From BOG-931 sp963781725 (GTDB taxonomy: Bacteria; Pseudomonadota; Alphaproteobacteria; Rhizobiales; Xanthobacteraceae), in NCBI GenBank assembly GCA_963781725.1, contig CAWAGV010000002.1:1364001-1428000 (forward strand): 64,000 nucleotides of DNA. The letters run 5' to 3'. Each line of letters opens with the position of its first letter. The stretch's first letter is position 1. Below the pieces are notes generated by a model. The model was not told the origin of the DNA, made no database searches, and saw only the letters and a list, made by a program, of their open reading frames with translations. Below are positions 9,119-17,418 of the stretch, one piece after another. The translations under genes and the position numbers were made by a program.

Positions 9119-10804
9119 ATGGCATCCTCACCTCAGACGCTGATCGAACAGCGTCACGATCAAATGTTTCCTCAGCTCGATCCGATCGAGATCGAGCGGG
9201 TGCGCCATCTCGGCGAGACGCAGGCCTTTGCCGCCGGTGAAACGGTTCTGGCAGCCGGCCAGGTCGGCCCCGGCCTGATCATTATCTTTTCGGGAAAAGT
9301 AGACGTCACGTACCGTGACACGTCCGGCCGCCTGCAGACCATCGTCAGCCACGCTCCGGGCGAATTCATTGGCGAACTGGCGCAGATGGCCGGCCGGCCG
9401 GCTTTAGTCGACGCGACCGCGACCGAGGCGGTGCAGGCGCTGGTGATTCAACCAGACCGGCTGCGGTCGCTGTTCGTCGCCGAGGCCGATCTCGGCGAGC
9501 GGATCATGCGTGCCCTGATCCTGCGCCGTGTCGGTCTTTTGCAAACCCAGGCCGGGCCGATCATCGTCGGCCAGGCCGAAAACGGCGATGTGCTTCGGCT
9601 GCAGGTCTTCCTCCGCCGCAACGGCCATCCCCATCAGCTGCTCGATCCCGCCACCGATACCGAGGCGAATGCCCTGATCGAGCGTTTTCATGTCGATCCC
9701 GGACAGCTACCGATCGTTCTTTGTCAGAGCGGACAGTTGCTGCGCAATCCGAGCGAGAACGAGCTTGCCCGCTGCATCGGACTCGTCGGCCCGATCGATC
9801 CGGCGCGGGTCTTCGACGTTGCCGTCATCGGCGCCGGGCCGGCGGGGCTGGCGACCGCCGTTTATGCCGCCTCCGAAGGCCTTTCCGTGCTGGTGCTCGA
9901 TTGCCGCGCGTTCGGCGGCCAGGCCGGCGCGTCCGCCAGAATTGAAAACTACCTGGGTTTTCCGACCGGCATTACCGGACTGGCGCTGATGGCGCGCGCC
10001 TACAACCAGGCGCAGAAATTCGGTGCCGAAATGGCGATCCCCGATCAGGTCAACGCATTAGGCGAAGACGGCAATCACTTCGTTTTACGGCTCGATGACG
10101 GCGAGCGGGTCACCGCCCGCGCCGTCGTGATTGCGAGCGGTGCACGCTACCGCCGGCTCGGCGTCGATAACCTCGACGCCTTCGAAACGTCGAGCGTGCA
10201 TTACTGGGCTTCGCCGTTTGAGGCCAAGCTGTGTTCAAATCAGACTGTTGCGCTGGTCGGCGCCGGCAACTCGGCCGGCCAAGCCGCGGTTTATCTCGCC
10301 AGCCAGGGCGCCAAGGTGAAGATGATCGTGCGCGGCGCCGATCTTGGCGCGACCATGTCGCGCTACCTCGTCGACCGCATTGAAGGCAACGCCAATATCG
10401 AGGTCGTCACACGGGCATCCATCTCCGGCCTCGAGGGGCACAACGGGATTCTCGAGACGGTGCGCTACCGGCAGGGAAGCGGCGAAGAGAAATCCAAGCC
10501 GATGCGGCACCTGTTCCTTTTCATCGGCGCCGAACCGAACACCGACTGGCTCGCCGGTTCAGATGTTGCGCTCGACGCCAAAGGCTTCGTGTTGACCGGC
10601 GCAGAGTCCGGATCCGACCGCCATCTGCTGGAAACCAGCCGCCGCGGCGTCTTCGCCATCGGCGACGTCCGCGCCGGCTCGGTCAAACGGGTCGCCGCCG
10701 CGGTCGGCGAGGGCGCACAGGCGGTCGCGGCATTGCACGGCTTTCTGGCGGCGCGCACCGGCGATCCGATTACGCAGGCGCCCAACCTTTCGGCCCGAAT
10801 TTGA
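9119..10804 (+). CDS. fusion of a cyclic-nucleotide-binding domain and a thioredoxin-reductase-like flavoprotein
   Basis: 561 residues. The N-terminal cNMP-binding (CAP_ED) domain covers about residues 10-130, with the beta-roll features GETVLAAGQVGPGLIIIFSG and GEFIGELAQMAGRPALVDATA. A short thioredoxin-fold-like linker follows (about 145-225). The rest is a pyridine nucleotide-disulphide oxidoreductase with the FAD motif VAVIGAGPAGLATAVYAAS, the NAD(P) motif VALVGAGNSAGQAAVYLAS and GVFAIGDVRAGSVKRVAAAVGEG. The redox-active CxxC of true thioredoxin reductases is absent: that region reads SSVHYWASPFEAKLCSNQ. It is therefore an FAD- and NAD(P)H-dependent reductase of unknown acceptor, possibly gated by a nucleotide. 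Its end overlaps the convergent neighbour by 35 bases. Confidence 0.9.
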   Translation: MASSPQTLIEQRHDQMFPQLDPIEIERVRHLGETQAFAAGETVLAAGQVGPGLIIIFSGKVDVTYRDTSGRLQTIVSHAPGEFIGELAQMAGRPALVDATATEAVQALVIQPDRLRSLFVAEADLGERIMRALILRRVGLLQTQAGPIIVGQAENGDVLRLQVFLRRNGHPHQLLDPATDTEANALIERFHVDPGQLPIVLCQSGQLLRNPSENELARCIGLVGPIDPARVFDVAVIGAGPAGLATAVYAASEGLSVLVLDCRAFGGQAGASARIENYLGFPTGITGLALMARAYNQAQKFGAEMAIPDQVNALGEDGNHFVLRLDDGERVTARAVVIASGARYRRLGVDNLDAFETSSVHYWASPFEAKLCSNQTVALVGAGNSAGQAAVYLASQGAKVKMIVRGADLGATMSRYLVDRIEGNANIEVVTRASISGLEGHNGILETVRYRQGSGEEKSKPMRHLFLFIGAEPNTDWLAGSDVALDAKGFVLTGAESGSDRHLLETSRRGVFAIGDVRAGSVKRVAAAVGEGAQAVAALHGFLAARTGDPITQAPNLSARI

Positions 10805-11783
10805 AACCGGCTTGCTCATAGGCCTGATCAATCAGGCGGACGAAGCGGGCGCAGTCCTCCACGCTTACCGTCGGCGGTTTGCCGTCTTTCCAGCGATCGA
10901 TCGCATCGCGCGTCGCGGTGAAATAGGGCGCGGTGAGATCGGTGCCCGGCAGTATTTCGTCGCCGGCTGACGTCGCGAGCTTGAGCACGCCGTCCTTCAT
11001 GGTCAGGATGCCGTCACGTCCGGCGATCTTCCACTCGCCGTCGGTGCCGTCGCGCGGAAAGCCGTTGCCGACTTCGACGGTGCCGAGAACGCCGCTGGTC
11101 GAGCGCAGCATGATCGAGGCGTAGTCCTCGACCGGACATTCATGGGCGCGATAGCTCATTTGCGCGCCGGTCACGCGGGCGTCCTCGCCGGTCAGGTGGA
11201 GGAACATGTCGAGGCCGTGGGGGCTAAGATTGCGCGCGCAGCCACCGCCGGCTTCCGCCGGGTCCATCATCCAGCCGCAGTCCCACGCCGTATAGCGCGG
11301 CGGCGCCGGGCGGTTGATCCGGACGTAGATGTGCGACAGCGGACCGAGTTTTCCGGCGGCGATGAGCTCGCGCGCCTTGCGGGCGAACGGCGCGTAACGC
11401 TGCGCCATCGGCACCGCGGCGAATGCGCCGCGCTGCGCGGCTTTGGCCGCGACGGCATCGACCTGCACGGCATTCACACCCATCGGCTTTTCCATCAGGA
11501 ACGGATAGCCGGCGTCGATCAGATCGCCGGCGATTTTCGCCATCTGGCTGTGCCGGCCGAGCGCAAGGACGAAATCCGGGCGCTGCTCGGCGAGCATCGT
11601 CGTGGTGTCGGTGTAGGTCGGAGGGTTGCCGACTTCGCCGGCGCGTTTCTTGACCAGCCCGGCGTCGGAATCCTGGATCGCAATCAGTTCGACATCGGGC
11701 ATGGCGCGCAGATGCCGCAGATAGGCGGCGTCGTTGAGCGCGTGCCAGTGGCTCACCCCGACGGCGGCAATACGAATAGTCAT
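10770..11783 (-). CDS. Gfo/Idh/MocA-family NAD(P)-dependent oxidoreductase
   Basis: 337 residues from ATG 11783 (MTIRIAAVGVSHWHAL); the frame runs nine codons further but this start has ggggag upstream. The N-terminal Rossmann domain contains the family EKP motif (FLMEKPMGVNA, about residue 96). The C-terminal GFO_IDH_MocA_C domain includes NLSPHGLDMFLHLTG, in which the His is a usual active-site residue. These enzymes oxidise or reduce sugars, inositols and related compounds; the substrate is not predictable. The 3' end overlaps the flavoprotein gene tail-to-tail. Confidence 0.88.
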   Translation of the reverse strand: MTIRIAAVGVSHWHALNDAAYLRHLRAMPDVELIAIQDSDAGLVKKRAGEVGNPPTYTDTTTMLAEQRPDFVLALGRHSQMAKIAGDLIDAGYPFLMEKPMGVNAVQVDAVAAKAAQRGAFAAVPMAQRYAPFARKARELIAAGKLGPLSHIYVRINRPAPPRYTAWDCGWMMDPAEAGGGCARNLSPHGLDMFLHLTGEDARVTGAQMSYRAHECPVEDYASIMLRSTSGVLGTVEVGNGFPRDGTDGEWKIAGRDGILTMKDGVLKLATSAGDEILPGTDLTAPYFTATRDAIDRWKDGKPPTVSVEDCARFVRLIDQAYEQAGFKFGPKGWAPA

Positions 11784-11862
11784 AAACGTCCCCTCCCCTG
11801 ATCGTCTCACCGAAATGACCGCGTTGCTGATGCGGTTTCTGGCTGGGTGAGTACTTTATCTG

Positions 11863-11920
11863 CTCGTCCCCGCACAAGCGGGGACCCAGATCTGGATGCC
11901 CGCTTGCGCGGGCATGAGCG
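11863..11920. repeat. paired intergenic hairpins
   Basis: Two adjacent perfect stems, gtccccgc-acaa-gcggggac and atgcccgc-ttgc-gcgggcat, are separated by a short spacer, in the gap between the Gfo/Idh gene and gloB. No T-tract follows. It resembles the repeat at 3160-3315 and is probably a dispersed palindromic element. Confidence 0.6.
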
Positions 11921-11926
11921 GAGGCA

Positions 11927-12694
11927 TCAGAATTTGTTCTTGCGTTCGCGGATTTCGGCAAACACCTGCCATGCCGGCTTGCCGGAGAGGCCGAGCGACT
12001 TCGCAACCGCGGCGTCGTCCGCGCGCAGGAACGGATTTTCCGCCTTCTCCGCGCCGATGGCCGCCGGAATGGTCGCCTTGCCGGCGGCGAGCTGCCGCTT
12101 CACCTCCTCGGCGCGCCCCGCCAGCGCCGTGTTGTTCGGCTCGATGGTCCGGGCGAACCGGATATTGGCATCGGTGTATTCATGGCCGCAGAAAAACTGC
12201 GTGTCGTCCGGCAGCGCGCGCAGCTTGAGCAGGGAATTCCACATCATCTCCGGATTGCCTTCGATGACGCGGCCGCAGCCGATCGAGAACAGCGTGTCGC
12301 CGACGAAGGCGAGCTTGTCCGCCGGCAGGAAGTACGAGATGTGACCCGCGGTGTGGCCAGGCGTGTCGATCACCCGCACGGCGAGGCCGCCGACCTTCAC
12401 CGTATCGCCCTCGGCCACGGTTTCGTCGACATGCGCGATCCGCGCCGCTTCCGCGCGCGGCGCCACGACGCGGCATTTGTGACGCGCCTTGATCTCGCCG
12501 ATGCCCTGGGTGTGATCGGCGTGATGATGGGTGACCAGGATGTCGGTCAGCTTCCAGCCGGTCTTTTGCAGCGCCGCCTCGACCGGCGCCGCTTCCGGCA
12601 CATCGATCGACGCCGTGGCGCCGGTCGCCAGATCGTGCAGCAGCACGCCGAAATTGTCCTTCAGGCAGGGGAACAGATAAGTCTGCGCGGGCAT
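11927..12694 (-). CDS. gloB: hydroxyacylglutathione hydrolase (glyoxalase II)
   Basis: 255 residues, the normal length. The metallo-beta-lactamase zinc motif is VTHHHADHTQGIG (THxHxDH). Further metal ligands appear in DTPGHTAGHISYF and FCGHEYTDANIRFA, the latter being the glyoxalase II-specific block, followed by the C-terminal helical domain. It hydrolyses S-lactoylglutathione to lactate and glutathione in methylglyoxal detoxification. It is divergent from the methyltransferase gene at 12896, with a palindromic repeat between them. Confidence 0.95.
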   Translation of the reverse strand: MPAQTYLFPCLKDNFGVLLHDLATGATASIDVPEAAPVEAALQKTGWKLTDILVTHHHADHTQGIGEIKARHKCRVVAPRAEAARIAHVDETVAEGDTVKVGGLAVRVIDTPGHTAGHISYFLPADKLAFVGDTLFSIGCGRVIEGNPEMMWNSLLKLRALPDDTQFFCGHEYTDANIRFARTIEPNNTALAGRAEEVKRQLAAGKATIPAAIGAEKAENPFLRADDAAVAKSLGLSGKPAWQVFAEIRERKNKF

Positions 12695-12705
12695 GGTTTA
12701 CTCAT

Positions 12706-12818
12706 GTCATGCCCCGCGAAGGCAGGGCATCCAGTAATACGTGGCGATTGCGACGGTGTGATCAACCCATCCCACTCGCCGGTGAGTACTGGATCATCCG
12801 CCTTCGCGGATGATGACG
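12706..12818. repeat. REP-type palindromic element
   Basis: It is bounded by gtcatgccccgcgaaggcag at one side and cgccttcgcggatgatgacg at the other, with the inner complementary pieces catccagta and tactggat. It fills most of the gap between gloB and the methyltransferase gene, next to both promoters. Confidence 0.65.
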
Positions 12819-12895
12819 CAACATGCCGCAAGACGGGATCAACCAAGCCGCAATGGCAGCCGAAACATCCGTCTAATCCGTGCTATTTTAACGCC

Positions 12896-13633
12896 ATGGA
12901 TGTTGTCGACCTTCGCAATTTCTACGCCCAGCGCCTTGGCGTGGTGGCGCGCCGCTTCGTCGGCCGCGGCATCCGCGCGCGCTGGAAAGATACCCGCGCG
13001 ATGCGCGTGCTTGGGGTCGGCTACGCCACGCCCTATCTCGGGCTGTTTCGCGAGGAAGCCGAACGATGTCTGGCGTTGATGCCGGCGCCGCAGGGCGTGG
13101 TGCGCTGGCCTTCGACGCGGCCGGCGCTCACCGCGCTGGTCGAGGAGGATGAGCTGCCGCTGACCGACGCGGCGGTGGACCGCATCTTGCTGGTGCATGC
13201 GCTGGAGGTGTCGTCCGATCCGATGGAGCTGCTGCGCGAATCCTGGCGGGTGCTGGCGGCCGGCGGCCGGCTCCTCGTCGTGGTGCCGAACCGGCGCGGC
13301 GTCTGGGCGCGCATGGACACCACGCCGTTCGGCCATGGCCGGCCGTATTCGCGGTCGCAGATCATGCAATTGCTGCGTGAGACCTGGTTCACGCCGACCG
13401 GCTGGGACGAAGCGCTTTACATGCCGCCGATCGAAAGCGGCTGGTTCCTGCGGTCGGCGCTGGCGTGGGAGCGCGCCGGCGCGATGCTCGCCTCGCCATT
13501 CGCCGGCGTGCATATCGTCGAAGCGACCAAGCAGGTCTATCGCGCGATCCCGGCACGGCGCGAAAAGCGCCGTCTGGTCCCGTCGCTCGAGCCGGTGCTG
13601 GCGCCCTCGCCGGGCGCGGCGGCGATGCGCTAG
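12896..13633 (+). CDS. class I SAM-dependent methyltransferase-like protein (Methyltransf_11)
   Basis: 245 residues from ATG 12896; upstream codons in the same frame lie inside the gloB complement and are not coding. The core has a glycine-containing motif I (RVLGVGYATPYLGLF), the motif following strand 4 (AVDRILLVHALEVSSDP) and the RVLAAGGRLLVVVPNRRGVWAR segment typical of Methyltransf_11. Motif I lacks the usual GxGxG. Relatives next to gloB are common in Hyphomicrobiales; the substrate is unknown. Confidence 0.85.
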   Translation: MDVVDLRNFYAQRLGVVARRFVGRGIRARWKDTRAMRVLGVGYATPYLGLFREEAERCLALMPAPQGVVRWPSTRPALTALVEEDELPLTDAAVDRILLVHALEVSSDPMELLRESWRVLAAGGRLLVVVPNRRGVWARMDTTPFGHGRPYSRSQIMQLLRETWFTPTGWDEALYMPPIESGWFLRSALAWERAGAMLASPFAGVHIVEATKQVYRAIPARREKRRLVPSLEPVLAPSPGAAAMR

Positions 13634-13723
13634 CACGGTATTGCACCCTCTTCCCGTCTGTCGCATCGTCGTCAGAGAAACAGGGCTATTTCCTGCATTT
13701 AGACCGCTGACGGAGTCCGGCCC

Positions 13724-14791
13724 GTGGCAGCATCGGGCGCACAGAGCGCTTTATCTCCCCTCGCACAGCCGGTCGTTCAGGCGCTGACCCGCGCCGCCAT
13801 ATTTTTGGTGGTGACGGTAAAGCCCGGCGCCGACAGCCGCGCGGCACTTCGGGCATTCGGCGGCGACGATCTCCCGGCGCTGGTCCGTGCCGTCGGCTTT
13901 CGCGACATCGAGGGCAATCTGTCCTGCGTGATGGGGATCGGATCGGACGCCTGGGGAAAAATCTTTGACGGGGCCCGTCCAGCCGAACTGCATCCCTTTC
14001 GTGAGATCAAATCCGGGCCGCGCCACGCTCCCGCTACGCCCGGTGACATGCTGTTTCACATCCGCGCCAAGCGGATGGACCTTTGCTTCGAACTCGCGAC
14101 CCAGATCATGACCCGACTCGGCGATGCCGTTGAGCCGGTCGAGGAATTGCATGGCTTCCGCTATTTCGACGACCGCGATCTGATCGGCTTTGTCGACGGC
14201 ACGGAGAATCCGGCGGATCAGGAAGCGGTCGATGCCGTAACAGTCGGCGCCGAAGATGCCGCCTTCGCCGGTGGCAGTTACGTCATCGTGCAAAAATACC
14301 TGCACGACCTGAAAGGCTGGAATACGCTCTCCACCGAAGCGCAAGAACGCATTATCGGGCGCACCAAGCTGGCGGACATCGAGCTCGATGACGCGGTCAA
14401 GCCGACATCGGCGCACAACGCACTGACCACGATTGTCGAGAACGGCAAGGAAGTGAAAATCGTTCGCGACAACATGTCGTTCGGCAACGCCGCGGCGGGC
14501 GAGTTCGGCACCTATTTCATCGGTTATGCGCGCTCGCCGCGAACCATCGAGCAGATGCTGGAAAACATGTTCGTCGGCCGCCCCCCGGGCAATTACGACC
14601 GGCTGCTGGATTTCAGCGTCGCCAAGACCGGTAGTCTGTTTTTCGTCCCATCGGCTACGTTTCTGGAAACAGCAATCGATAGTCCACCTTCGTCCGACGC
14701 GACGCCTCCCGACGCGCCCGTCGGTGTACCCGCGCGCAGCGACGGTTCGCTCGGTATCGGTTCCCTCAAAGGAGACCCTTCTCATGAATAA
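13724..14791 (+). CDS. DyP-type heme peroxidase, encapsulin cargo
   Basis: 355 residues from a GTG with a gga-containing site upstream. Family marks are the GFVDGTENP motif (GxxDG with the distal catalytic Asp, about residue 165), a His in the SAHNAL block (probable proximal heme ligand, about 228) and the Arg of IVRDNMSFG. The C-terminal 19 residues are separated from the enzyme by a Pro/Ala-rich linker and contain DGSLGIGSLKG. This is the known cargo-loading signature that docks DyP into family 1 encapsulin shells. The gene overlaps the encapsulin start by 8 bases, so the two are translationally coupled. DyPs oxidise phenolic compounds and dyes with H2O2 and are thought to act in oxidative stress defence. 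Confidence 0.95.
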   Translation: MAASGAQSALSPLAQPVVQALTRAAIFLVVTVKPGADSRAALRAFGGDDLPALVRAVGFRDIEGNLSCVMGIGSDAWGKIFDGARPAELHPFREIKSGPRHAPATPGDMLFHIRAKRMDLCFELATQIMTRLGDAVEPVEELHGFRYFDDRDLIGFVDGTENPADQEAVDAVTVGAEDAAFAGGSYVIVQKYLHDLKGWNTLSTEAQERIIGRTKLADIELDDAVKPTSAHNALTTIVENGKEVKIVRDNMSFGNAAAGEFGTYFIGYARSPRTIEQMLENMFVGRPPGNYDRLLDFSVAKTGSLFFVPSATFLETAIDSPPSSDATPPDAPVGVPARSDGSLGIGSLKGDPSHE

Positions 14792-15611
14792 CCTCCATCG
14801 CGAGCTTGCCCCGATTTCGGAAGCGGCATGGGCGGACATCGAGGAAGAAACATCGCGCACGCTCAAGCGCTATCTCGCCGCGCGGCGCGTGGTGGATGTG
14901 CACGGCCCGGGCGGCGTTGCACTGCCTGCTATCGGTACCGGCCATCTGCGCACCATCAAGACGCCAGACAACGGAATTGTCGCGCGGCAGCGCGAGGTCA
15001 ATGCACTGGTCGAATTGCGCGTTCCTTTCGATCTCGACCGCCAGCAGGTCGACGATGTGGAGCGCGGCGCAGAAGATTCGGACTGGCAGCCGGCCAAGGA
15101 CGCGGCGCGCCTTCTGGCCTTCGCCGAAGACCGCGCGATTTTCGACGGCTATGCCGCCGGAGGCATCGGCGGAATCCGCCAGGGCACCAGCAATCCGGTG
15201 ATGACGCTTCCCGCGGACGTGCGCGGCTATCCGGACGTTTTCGCGCAAGCGCTCACGCAGTTGCGCCAGGCCGGCGTCAACGGTCCGTATTCGGTGCTGT
15301 TGAGCGCCGATGCCTATACCGGGCTGAGCGAGACCAGCGATCACGGTTACCCGGTGATGGACCATATCAAGCGCATGATCGACGGCGAGATCGTATGGGC
15401 GCCGGCGATTGCCGGCGCGTTCGTTCTCACCACCCGCGGCGGCGACTTTGGCTTTCATATCGGACAGGACATATCGATCGGCTATTTGAGCCATACCGAC
15501 ACCGCCGTGCGGCTCTACCTTCAGGAGACATTCACGTTCCTCCTGCTCACCACCGAGGCCTCAGTCGCGATAAATCCCGCGGCGAGCGGACGTTCGAAAT
15601 CGGCGCGGTGA
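14784..15611 (+). CDS. enc: family 1 encapsulin nanocompartment shell protein
   Basis: 275 residues from ATG 14784, preceded by aaaggag. The N-terminus (MNNLHRELAPISEAAWADIEEE, then RTLKRYLAARRVVDV) forms the conserved helix and cargo-docking region of HK97-fold encapsulins. Later blocks, FDLDRQQVDDVERGAEDSDW, NPVMTLP and GGDFGFHIGQDISIGYLSHT, are all typical. The length matches T=1 shells (about 265-285 residues). It self-assembles into an icosahedral protein cage loaded with the DyP encoded directly upstream. No flavin-binding insertion or second cargo gene (ferritin-like, hemerythrin) is seen beside it. The following Bug gene begins 12 bases later and may share the transcript. Confidence 0.95.
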   Translation: MNNLHRELAPISEAAWADIEEETSRTLKRYLAARRVVDVHGPGGVALPAIGTGHLRTIKTPDNGIVARQREVNALVELRVPFDLDRQQVDDVERGAEDSDWQPAKDAARLLAFAEDRAIFDGYAAGGIGGIRQGTSNPVMTLPADVRGYPDVFAQALTQLRQAGVNGPYSVLLSADAYTGLSETSDHGYPVMDHIKRMIDGEIVWAPAIAGAFVLTTRGGDFGFHIGQDISIGYLSHTDTAVRLYLQETFTFLLLTTEASVAINPAASGRSKSAR

Positions 15612-15622
15612 TCGGACCGCCC

Positions 15623-16597
15623 ATGAAGAAATTTTTTGGAGCCGCGCTCGGTGTTTTGGCTGTCGCCGGCCTGAGCATCGCCGCATGCGATCACGATGCA
15701 TGGTCGCAGGCGGCGCGAACGGTTCGCGTCATCCTGCCAGTCCCGCCGGGCGGCGCCATTGACATCTTCTCGCGCATCGTCGCCGAGCAGATTTCGGCGT
15801 CCGCCGGCATCAACATGATCATCGAAAGCAAGCCCGGCGCCGGCGGCATCATCGCCGCGGAATACGTGGCCAACGCGCCGCCGGACGGCAATACGCTGTT
15901 GAGCAACAACAACGCCATTCTCACTGGCGCGATCCTGCACAAGGTGAATTACGATCCGCTGACCAGCTTCGAACCGATCTGCAATCTGGTCACCACGCCG
16001 CAAATCATCGTGGTCAATGCCACCTCACCCTATCGCACGCTCGCCGAGCTGCTCGACGCCGCCCGCGCAAAACCTGGCGAGTTGTCGATCGCCAGTGTCG
16101 GGCCGAACACCACGCAGCACATCGGCATCGAGCGGCTCAAGCGGCTGGCCCATGCCGACCTGACTTACGTGCCCTATCCCGGCGGCGCGACCATGACCAA
16201 CGCGCTGCTCGGCAACCACGTCAACGCCGCCGTTCTCAACTGGTCCGAAATCGGCCAGCAGATCACCGCAGGGAGTGCCCGCGCTCTGGCGACCATGGCA
16301 GCGCAGCACATCGAGCCGCTGCCCGATTTGCCGACGGTCGCGGAATCCGGCTTTCCGGGTTTCGAGACCGACGTCTGGTTCGGCGTCGTCGCCCCGGCCA
16401 AGACACCGAAGACCATCATGGCGCAATTGATCGACTGGTTTCGCGCCGCCGTGACGGCGCCGCAGGTCAAGGCGAAGCTGGTGGACCTCGCGCTCTATCC
16501 CAATCCGAAATGCGGCGCCGATTTCGACGCGCACATTCACCGCCAGTACAAACTTTACACGCAGGCGATCCACGACATCGGCATCAAGACGGAATGA
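15623..16597 (+). CDS. Bug-family tripartite tricarboxylate transporter substrate-binding protein
   Basis: 324 residues from ATG 15623, with a signal peptide (about residues 1-31; AAFGVLAVAGL-like core, then a Cys at about 22). The Bug fold is visible in VRVILPVPPGGAIDIFSRIV, SKPGAGGIIAAEYVANAPPDGNTL and PGFETDVWFGVVAPAKTP. It would bind a carboxylate in the periplasm. No TctA/TctB membrane genes accompany it, as is usual for the expanded Bug family. The encapsulin gene lies 11 bases upstream and the hydrolase gene 6 bases downstream, suggesting one rightward operon. Confidence 0.9.
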   Translation: MKKFFGAALGVLAVAGLSIAACDHDAWSQAARTVRVILPVPPGGAIDIFSRIVAEQISASAGINMIIESKPGAGGIIAAEYVANAPPDGNTLLSNNNAILTGAILHKVNYDPLTSFEPICNLVTTPQIIVVNATSPYRTLAELLDAARAKPGELSIASVGPNTTQHIGIERLKRLAHADLTYVPYPGGATMTNALLGNHVNAAVLNWSEIGQQITAGSARALATMAAQHIEPLPDLPTVAESGFPGFETDVWFGVVAPAKTPKTIMAQLIDWFRAAVTAPQVKAKLVDLALYPNPKCGADFDAHIHRQYKLYTQAIHDIGIKTE

Positions 16598-16603
16598 CAT
16601 CTC

Positions 16604-17401
16604 ATGGCCGACCATATTGACGGACCGCTCTATTACGAAACCATGGGCAAGAGCGGCCCGGTGATGGCCTTCGTGCATCCGAACCCGATGGACCAGTCGT
16701 GCTGGATCTACCAGATGGCGCAGATGTCGACGTGGTATCGCTGCATCGCCATCGACCTTCCGGGTTACGGCAGATCGCCGAAGGCCCGCGCCGGCCTGAC
16801 CATGGCGGATATCGCGCAGGCGTGCTGGGAAGCGATCGACGCTGCCTGGCCGGGCGAGCGCGCCATCCTGGTCGGCTGCTCGATCGGCTCGTCGATGCTG
16901 GTCTGGATGCATAACGCGCGGCCGCAACAGACCGCGGCGCTGATCATGTGCGGCACCGGCTACAACCCGGCGAAGGACTTCATCCCGGCGCGGATCGCGT
17001 CTTATCAGGAACAAGGCATCGCTTATCGTTGGGGCTACACATTCGAAGACTTCAGCCCCGCGTTCCGCGCGACACCGATGGCGCATTTCTTCGCCGACAT
17101 GTTCGCCGAACGCAACAGGTTCGGCGATGTCGACACGATCATCACCCAGTTCAGAGCTTATCAGCAGTCCGAGCCCGCGGACCATCACGACAGGGTCACC
17201 TGCCCGGCACTCATCATCACCGGCAGTGAGGACAACACGCACAAAACCGCACGCGCGTTACAGAAGCAAATCCGCGGCTGCGAGCTGAAGGTGCTCTATG
17301 GCGCCGGCCACGCCTGCCAGATCGAACAGCCCGGGCCGTTCAATCGGCACATGATCGCGTTCCTGCGCGCCCGCGACCTGTTCCCGGCCGAAGCCAGCTA
17401 G
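16604..17401 (+). CDS. alpha/beta hydrolase
   Basis: 265 residues with an alpha/beta-hydrolase core. The oxyanion region is FVHPNPMDQSCW, the nucleophile elbow GCSIGSS (Ser about residue 94), the acid ITGSEDNTH and the catalytic His GAGHACQIEQP near the C-terminus, so the triad is complete. No signal peptide is present. It follows the Bug gene by 6 bases. Substrate unknown; related enzymes cleave enol-lactones, C-C bonds or esters in aromatic catabolism. Confidence 0.88.
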   Translation: MADHIDGPLYYETMGKSGPVMAFVHPNPMDQSCWIYQMAQMSTWYRCIAIDLPGYGRSPKARAGLTMADIAQACWEAIDAAWPGERAILVGCSIGSSMLVWMHNARPQQTAALIMCGTGYNPAKDFIPARIASYQEQGIAYRWGYTFEDFSPAFRATPMAHFFADMFAERNRFGDVDTIITQFRAYQQSEPADHHDRVTCPALIITGSEDNTHKTARALQKQIRGCELKVLYGAGHACQIEQPGPFNRHMIAFLRARDLFPAEAS

Positions 17402-17418
17402 CGGCCGGTCCGGACGCT

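Noticed and set aside
9119..10804. thioredoxin reductase (trxB)
   Set aside because: The redox-active CxxC is absent and an N-terminal nucleotide-binding domain is fused.
12182..12895. upstream extension of the methyltransferase frame
   Set aside because: It lies on the antisense of gloB and across a palindromic repeat; the natural start is ATG 12896.
14828..15622. long frame overlapping the encapsulin gene, in phase with the Bug protein
   Set aside because: The signal peptide and Bug motifs begin at 15623; upstream codons are an Arg-rich shadow of the encapsulin gene.
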